A model generated the notes under the pieces. It had not been told where the DNA came from and ran no database searches. It saw only the letters and a list, made by a program, of their open reading frames with translations. Below are positions 60,736 through 64,000 of a stretch of 64,000 bases of DNA, piece by piece. Numbering within the stretch: the stretch's first letter is position 1; each line of letters opens with the position of its first letter. The translations under genes and the position numbers were made by a program. Location: IMG/VR virus record IMGVR_UViG_3300026538_000054, positions 62,001-126,000 of that record, one strand, 5' to 3'. Source of the DNA: a virus.

Positions 60736-63555
60736 ATGCCGCTCACGACCGCTCTCGAAGCGGGTTATCGCTGTGACGAGGCGTCCGGCACGCGCTTCGA
60801 CGCGACGGCCAACGGCCGCAACCTGGCGGAGTCAGGGAGCGTTACGAGCACGACGGGAGTGCTCAATAGCGCGGCGGTCGTAACCTCTTCAGGCGACGTG
60901 CTGGAGTTGCTTTCGCCTCCGACCGTGATGCGGGGCGGGGATTATGACTTCACGGTATGCGGCTGGGTGCGACTGACGACGGACACGACGTCGGAGCGCG
61001 TCCCGATCGCCTGCGCCGACTACTCGGCCAGCTCGGGCGGCTGGGCGCTGGCCCGCACCTCCAGCAACAAGTACGGCCGTTTCAGCGTCTGGGTCGGAGG
61101 CTTGCGGGTCAACGTCACCGGGACGGCGTTCGGCGCGTTGGCGGCCAATACCTGGTACTTCGTTCTCGGTTGGCACGATAGCGTCAACAACGAGATCGGC
61201 TTGCGCATCAACGGCTCGGAGTTTACCGCCAGTCATTCGGGCGGCGTTGACCCGGCCCCGAGCGGCTGTCCTTTTTGGTTGGGGACGGACTCGGCCGGAA
61301 TCTACGGGCCGGCCGGCTGGAACGGCTCGATCGACGGCGTTTATTTCTGGTCGCGCGTGCTCGACTCCGGCGAGCGCGCCTCGATGTACAACTCGGGCTA
61401 CGGGCGGGACTACCCGTTCATCATGTCCCTGCTAACCAATCTCGTCTCTTATTGGAAGATGGACGAGGCCTCCGGCAACGCGCTGGACGCTCACGGCTCA
61501 AACGACCTGACCGACAACAACGGCGTCGGCTCCGCGACAGGCAAGATCGGCAACGCCCGAGACCTCGAGCAGTCATCCAGCCAGTACTTCTCCCATGCCG
61601 ACAACGCCGACCTGAGCACGGGCGACATCGACTTCACCTTTGCGATGTGGGTGAAGGCCGAATCGTTTCCCAGCTTTCCGGTCTTGCTCAACAAGGGCGT
61701 GACCAGCGGGACGCGCGAGTACCTGCTCTACTACGACACCTCCGCCAGCCGGTTCGTCTGGCTCGTCCAGGACGCGAGCACCGCCGAGACGAACGTCGTG
61801 GCCAACAACTTTGGCGCGGCCTCCACTTCAACCTGGTATCACGTCGTCGTCTGGCACGATGCAGGCAACAACCAGATCGGTATCTCTGTCAACGCCGGTA
61901 CGCCCAACACGAGCAGCACCTCCGGCGGGGTGGTGGATGGTGCGGGGACGTTCTCGGTCGGCGCGTCTCCCTCGCAGTCTCTGTACTGGGACGGGCTGAT
62001 CGACGAGGTTGGCTTCTGGAAGAGGGTGCTCACCAGTCAGGAGCGCGCGGACCTCTACGCCGGCGGCGCAGGCCTTGCCTACCCCTTCAGCGCCAGCTCC
62101 TTCACTCTGACCGCCTCGACCGGCTCCTTCGCCCTGGCTGGCCAGGCCGTAACCCTCAAGGCCGCCCGGCAGCTTACGTCATCTACTGGTGCTTTCTCCC
62201 TCGCCGGTCAGCCCGCTGCGCTTCGGAGCACACGCCAACTCACGTCATCTACTGGTGCTTTCTCCCTCGCCGGTCAGGCTGCTTCGCTCAGGGCCGCTAG
62301 GCAGCTCACGTCATCTGCTGGTGCTTTCTCTCTTGTTGGTCAGGCAGCAGGGCTCAGGGCCACTCGGCAACTCACGTCATCCACGGGCGTGTTCAGTCTT
62401 ACTGGTCAGCCCGCTGCGCTTCGGAGCACACGCCAACTCACGGCCTCTACCGGCGTGCTCGGCCTGACGGGCCAGTCGGCCAATCTGGTACACGGCTCTG
62501 TCGGCGCGTTCACCCTGTCCTCGAACGTGGGCACGTTCACCCTGGCAGGGCAGGCGGCCTTGCTGTCCAGGGGCCGCAGCCTGGCTTGCTCGAGCAGGTC
62601 CTTCATCCTGGCGGGGCAGGCGGCCTCATTTTTCAGGGGACGTAAACTCACGTCCTCCAGGGGCGTTTTCATCCTGACAGGCTACTCCACGGCGCCGTTG
62701 ACGGCGCTGGCGGCCCTGCCAGGGCCGGCCTTCCAGCGCGTCAACGTCGACTACATGATCCTGGGCGAGACGCGCGTTACCTGGGTGTTCGAGCGGCACT
62801 TCAAGGACCCTGACCCCGATACCTGGGTCTATCAACTCCAGGCCGGCGCGCACGGCAGGATGCCCAGCTACAAGACGGCGGGGTCGCCCGAGCGCATTGA
62901 CGACTGGGTTGATGTCGGTGCGCCCGTCATCAACGCGGCTGCTCTTTTCGACACGGCGCACCGAGCCTTTGGAAAGACCCTGACCATCGCCTACAGGGTC
63001 AAGCTCACGACCCCGAAGGGTTACTACCTATCGCCGCCCGGTACTTCTCTGGGCCTTCTTGACAAGCACGACTGGCTCAAGGCGCGCGAGATCGTGAGGC
63101 GAGAGCTTCTTCTTCATCGAAAATACGCCTCTCAATCCGGATTTCTTTTCCGGAAAAGACGAGATGGTGACCCCTGCACCAAGTGCCTGGACCCCGCCAC
63201 CGGGGACGTCACCCTCTCGCAGTGCGATATCTGCAAGGGCACGCGATTCGTTGACGGCTACTTCGCTCCCGTGCCCATGACCTTCGCCTCGCTGAGCAAC
63301 AAGTCAACAAGAGAGATGCGCGAACAGACGATGCGCGGGCCGATCAAGGAGGACGTGGTCGAAGGCCGGGTGGTGGCCGTGCCGGGCATGGAGAGCCAGG
63401 ACGTCTGGGCCGACGGAGCGAGCGACTTGCGCTACCGAGTGCAAAAGGTAACGCAGGCCGCCCACGTCAAGAACGTCCCTGTGATCCTGTCTCTGGAGCT
63501 GCGGCAGGAGCCCTTGAGCGATGTGATCTACACCCTGGCTCTTACGGGCGGTTGA
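60736..63555 (+). CDS. Large virion protein: two LamG domains, 22-residue repeats, conserved C-terminal phage domain
   Basis: The 939-aa product has two LamG/concanavalin-like domains, at about 1-215 and 236-452. Both carry FTxxxWV, NTWYxVxxWHDxxNNxIGxxxN and DxVxFWxRVLxxxER. About nine units of 22 residues follow (STGAFSLAGQPAALRSTRQL and variants, 455-655). The C-terminal domain (about 660-939) has CTKC..CDICKGTRFVDGYF, which resembles a cysteine-bearing structural protein of other tailed phages. LamG domains bind carbohydrate, so this is a candidate receptor-binding or surface-display protein. Confidence 0.75.
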   Translation: MPLTTALEAGYRCDEASGTRFDATANGRNLAESGSVTSTTGVLNSAAVVTSSGDVLELLSPPTVMRGGDYDFTVCGWVRLTTDTTSERVPIACADYSASSGGWALARTSSNKYGRFSVWVGGLRVNVTGTAFGALAANTWYFVLGWHDSVNNEIGLRINGSEFTASHSGGVDPAPSGCPFWLGTDSAGIYGPAGWNGSIDGVYFWSRVLDSGERASMYNSGYGRDYPFIMSLLTNLVSYWKMDEASGNALDAHGSNDLTDNNGVGSATGKIGNARDLEQSSSQYFSHADNADLSTGDIDFTFAMWVKAESFPSFPVLLNKGVTSGTREYLLYYDTSASRFVWLVQDASTAETNVVANNFGAASTSTWYHVVVWHDAGNNQIGISVNAGTPNTSSTSGGVVDGAGTFSVGASPSQSLYWDGLIDEVGFWKRVLTSQERADLYAGGAGLAYPFSASSFTLTASTGSFALAGQAVTLKAARQLTSSTGAFSLAGQPAALRSTRQLTSSTGAFSLAGQAASLRAARQLTSSAGAFSLVGQAAGLRATRQLTSSTGVFSLTGQPAALRSTRQLTASTGVLGLTGQSANLVHGSVGAFTLSSNVGTFTLAGQAALLSRGRSLACSSRSFILAGQAASFFRGRKLTSSRGVFILTGYSTAPLTALAALPGPAFQRVNVDYMILGETRVTWVFERHFKDPDPDTWVYQLQAGAHGRMPSYKTAGSPERIDDWVDVGAPVINAAALFDTAHRAFGKTLTIAYRVKLTTPKGYYLSPPGTSLGLLDKHDWLKAREIVRRELLLHRKYASQSGFLFRKRRDGDPCTKCLDPATGDVTLSQCDICKGTRFVDGYFAPVPMTFASLSNKSTREMREQTMRGPIKEDVVEGRVVAVPGMESQDVWADGASDLRYRVQKVTQAAHVKNVPVILSLELRQEPLSDVIYTLALTGG
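62102..62690 (+). repeat. 66-bp tandem coding repeats
   Basis: Around nine 66-bp units encode the 22-residue repeats of the LamG protein. Some DNA segments recur exactly, for example CGCTTCGGAGCACACGCCAA at 62219-62238 and 62417-62436, so unit number is likely to change by recombination. Confidence 0.8.
63146..63157. promoter_or_regulatory. Palindrome TTTTCCGGAAAA, copy 4
   Basis: Exact copy inside the coding sequence for the C-terminal domain of the LamG protein (around FLFRKRRDG). Confidence 0.35.
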
Positions 63556-63565
63556 CGTCTCGAGC

Positions 63566-63571
63566 TTATAA
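63566..63571 (+). promoter_or_regulatory. -10-like TATAAT in gap
   Basis: TATAAT lies 30 nt before ATG 63601. TTGACG occurs upstream but only 9 nt away, so the pairing is not canonical. It shares the form (T/C)ATAATCGG with 44235-44243. Confidence 0.3.
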
Positions 63572-63600
63572 TCGGCTCGCCGTGGCACGGGGAGAGCGAC

Positions 63601-63780
63601 ATGGACGAGAAGGACGAGGAAGAAACGCGACCGGAGAGTGGGTCGCCAGGGGAGAGCGATCCTGAAAAGGAGCGTGAGGGCCTTCTCTCGCCGGTCGCGT
63701 TTCTCCCTCGTATCTCGTTGGCGACCTGGCTGCCTGACCCCGGCCTGATCCAGCGGTCCCTATACGGCAAGGAGCGCTGA
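63601..63780 (+). CDS. Small acidic protein, 59 aa
   Basis: GGGGAGAG lies before ATG 63601. The first 30 residues are strongly acidic (MDEKDEEETRPESGSPGESD). The rest is hydrophobic/proline-containing (PVAFLPRISLATWLPDPGL). The stop abuts GTG 63781. Not recognised. Confidence 0.6.
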   Translation: MDEKDEEETRPESGSPGESDPEKEREGLLSPVAFLPRISLATWLPDPGLIQRSLYGKER

Positions 63781-64000
63781 GTGGCCCAACTCTCCACCCC
63801 GCATGTGTCCAGTTATCCGGGGCCTTCGCGGCTGCGGATAACGGGCGCCCTGGTGCAGTGGCTCAGGGCCCACTTCCAGGACCCCAACAACCTGGAGGAC
63901 CAGGACCTGGCGAAGGCCGGCACCGAGATGGTCTGGTCGCCGGACCGGGCGACCAAGCTCGTGATCGAGAGCATCACCCGCTACGACCCGAAGCAGATCG
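63781..64000 (+). CDS. Virion protein, N-terminal part (runs off window)
   Basis: The frame starts at GTG 63781 (AQLSTPHVSSYPGPSRLRIT) and stays open to the window end. It contains ALVQWLRAHFQDPNNLEDQD and WSPDRATKLVIESITRYDPK. The WLRxxFxDPxNLxD pattern is seen in phage baseplate or connector-region proteins. Function not certain from this fragment. Confidence 0.6.
   Translation, partial: MAQLSTPHVSSYPGPSRLRITGALVQWLRAHFQDPNNLEDQDLAKAGTEMVWSPDRATKLVIESITRYDPKQI

Noticed and set aside
62102-62690. Repeats resembling a CRISPR array
   Set aside because: The 66-bp units are contiguous, in frame and encode a regular protein repeat; there are no spacers.

Overview
The window looks like part of the genome of a tailed bacteriophage (Caudoviricetes) that infects a Gemmata-like planctomycete. 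The phage assignment rests on a contiguous head and neck module at 44276-64000: intein-containing prohead protease, scaffold-like protein, putative decoration protein, major capsid protein and virion proteins. It is supported by a virus-type multi-subunit RNA polymerase. The planctomycete assignment rests on nine intact copies plus one remnant of a paralogous protein family that I know from Gemmata genomes (N-terminal T-E-x-E-W-L, central RLFACAC and GNPFRP, C-terminal LRSPGPH..RGCWALDL..LGKE), and on TIGR02996-type domains (LIYADWLAEN). The DNA is GC-rich and genes are tightly packed, with many 4-bp ATGA/GTGA overlaps, nearly all on the + strand. I saw no tRNA, rRNA, CRISPR array, integrase or terminase ATPase.

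Layout. 1-2024: two paralog-family genes and a terminator. 2326-11381: a + strand run of proteins, some with glycine-rich membrane segments, ending in a fused RNA polymerase beta/beta-prime-N protein interrupted by an endonuclease-bearing intein. 11.4-14.2 kb: a minus-strand block with two cassettes sharing the same upstream repeat and the same terminator; one carries a Csx15-like protein, a candidate anti-type-III-CRISPR factor. 14.3-19.5 kb: small accessory genes. 19595-22417: the beta-prime C-terminal subunit, whose trigger-loop segment lies between two mini-inteins. 22.4-31.8 kb: small accessory genes, a glycosyltransferase, TIGR02996-type genes and two paralog genes. 31.9-37 kb: a secreted/membrane module with a papain-like and a trypsin-like peptidase (possible lysis or wall-degrading set), interrupted by an HNH endonuclease. 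37.1-40.7 kb: orotate phosphoribosyltransferase, a MazG-like/XRE fusion and a DHH phosphoesterase. 40.7-44.2 kb: four tandem paralog genes. 44.3-64 kb: virion morphogenesis, including a 939-residue LamG/repeat protein.

The main signal outside genes is a short RNA element repeated about 17 times in intergenic gaps. It can fold as an H-type pseudoknot with compensatory changes in both stems. I also found a shared promoter-like motif (GYGTCAATAT), a 12-bp palindrome TTTTCCGGAAAA present four times, and a link between the conserved C-terminal LGKE-stop of the paralog family and the ribosome binding site of the next gene.

All calls are from reading sequence by eye. No database search was possible, so family names without strong motifs are inferences.
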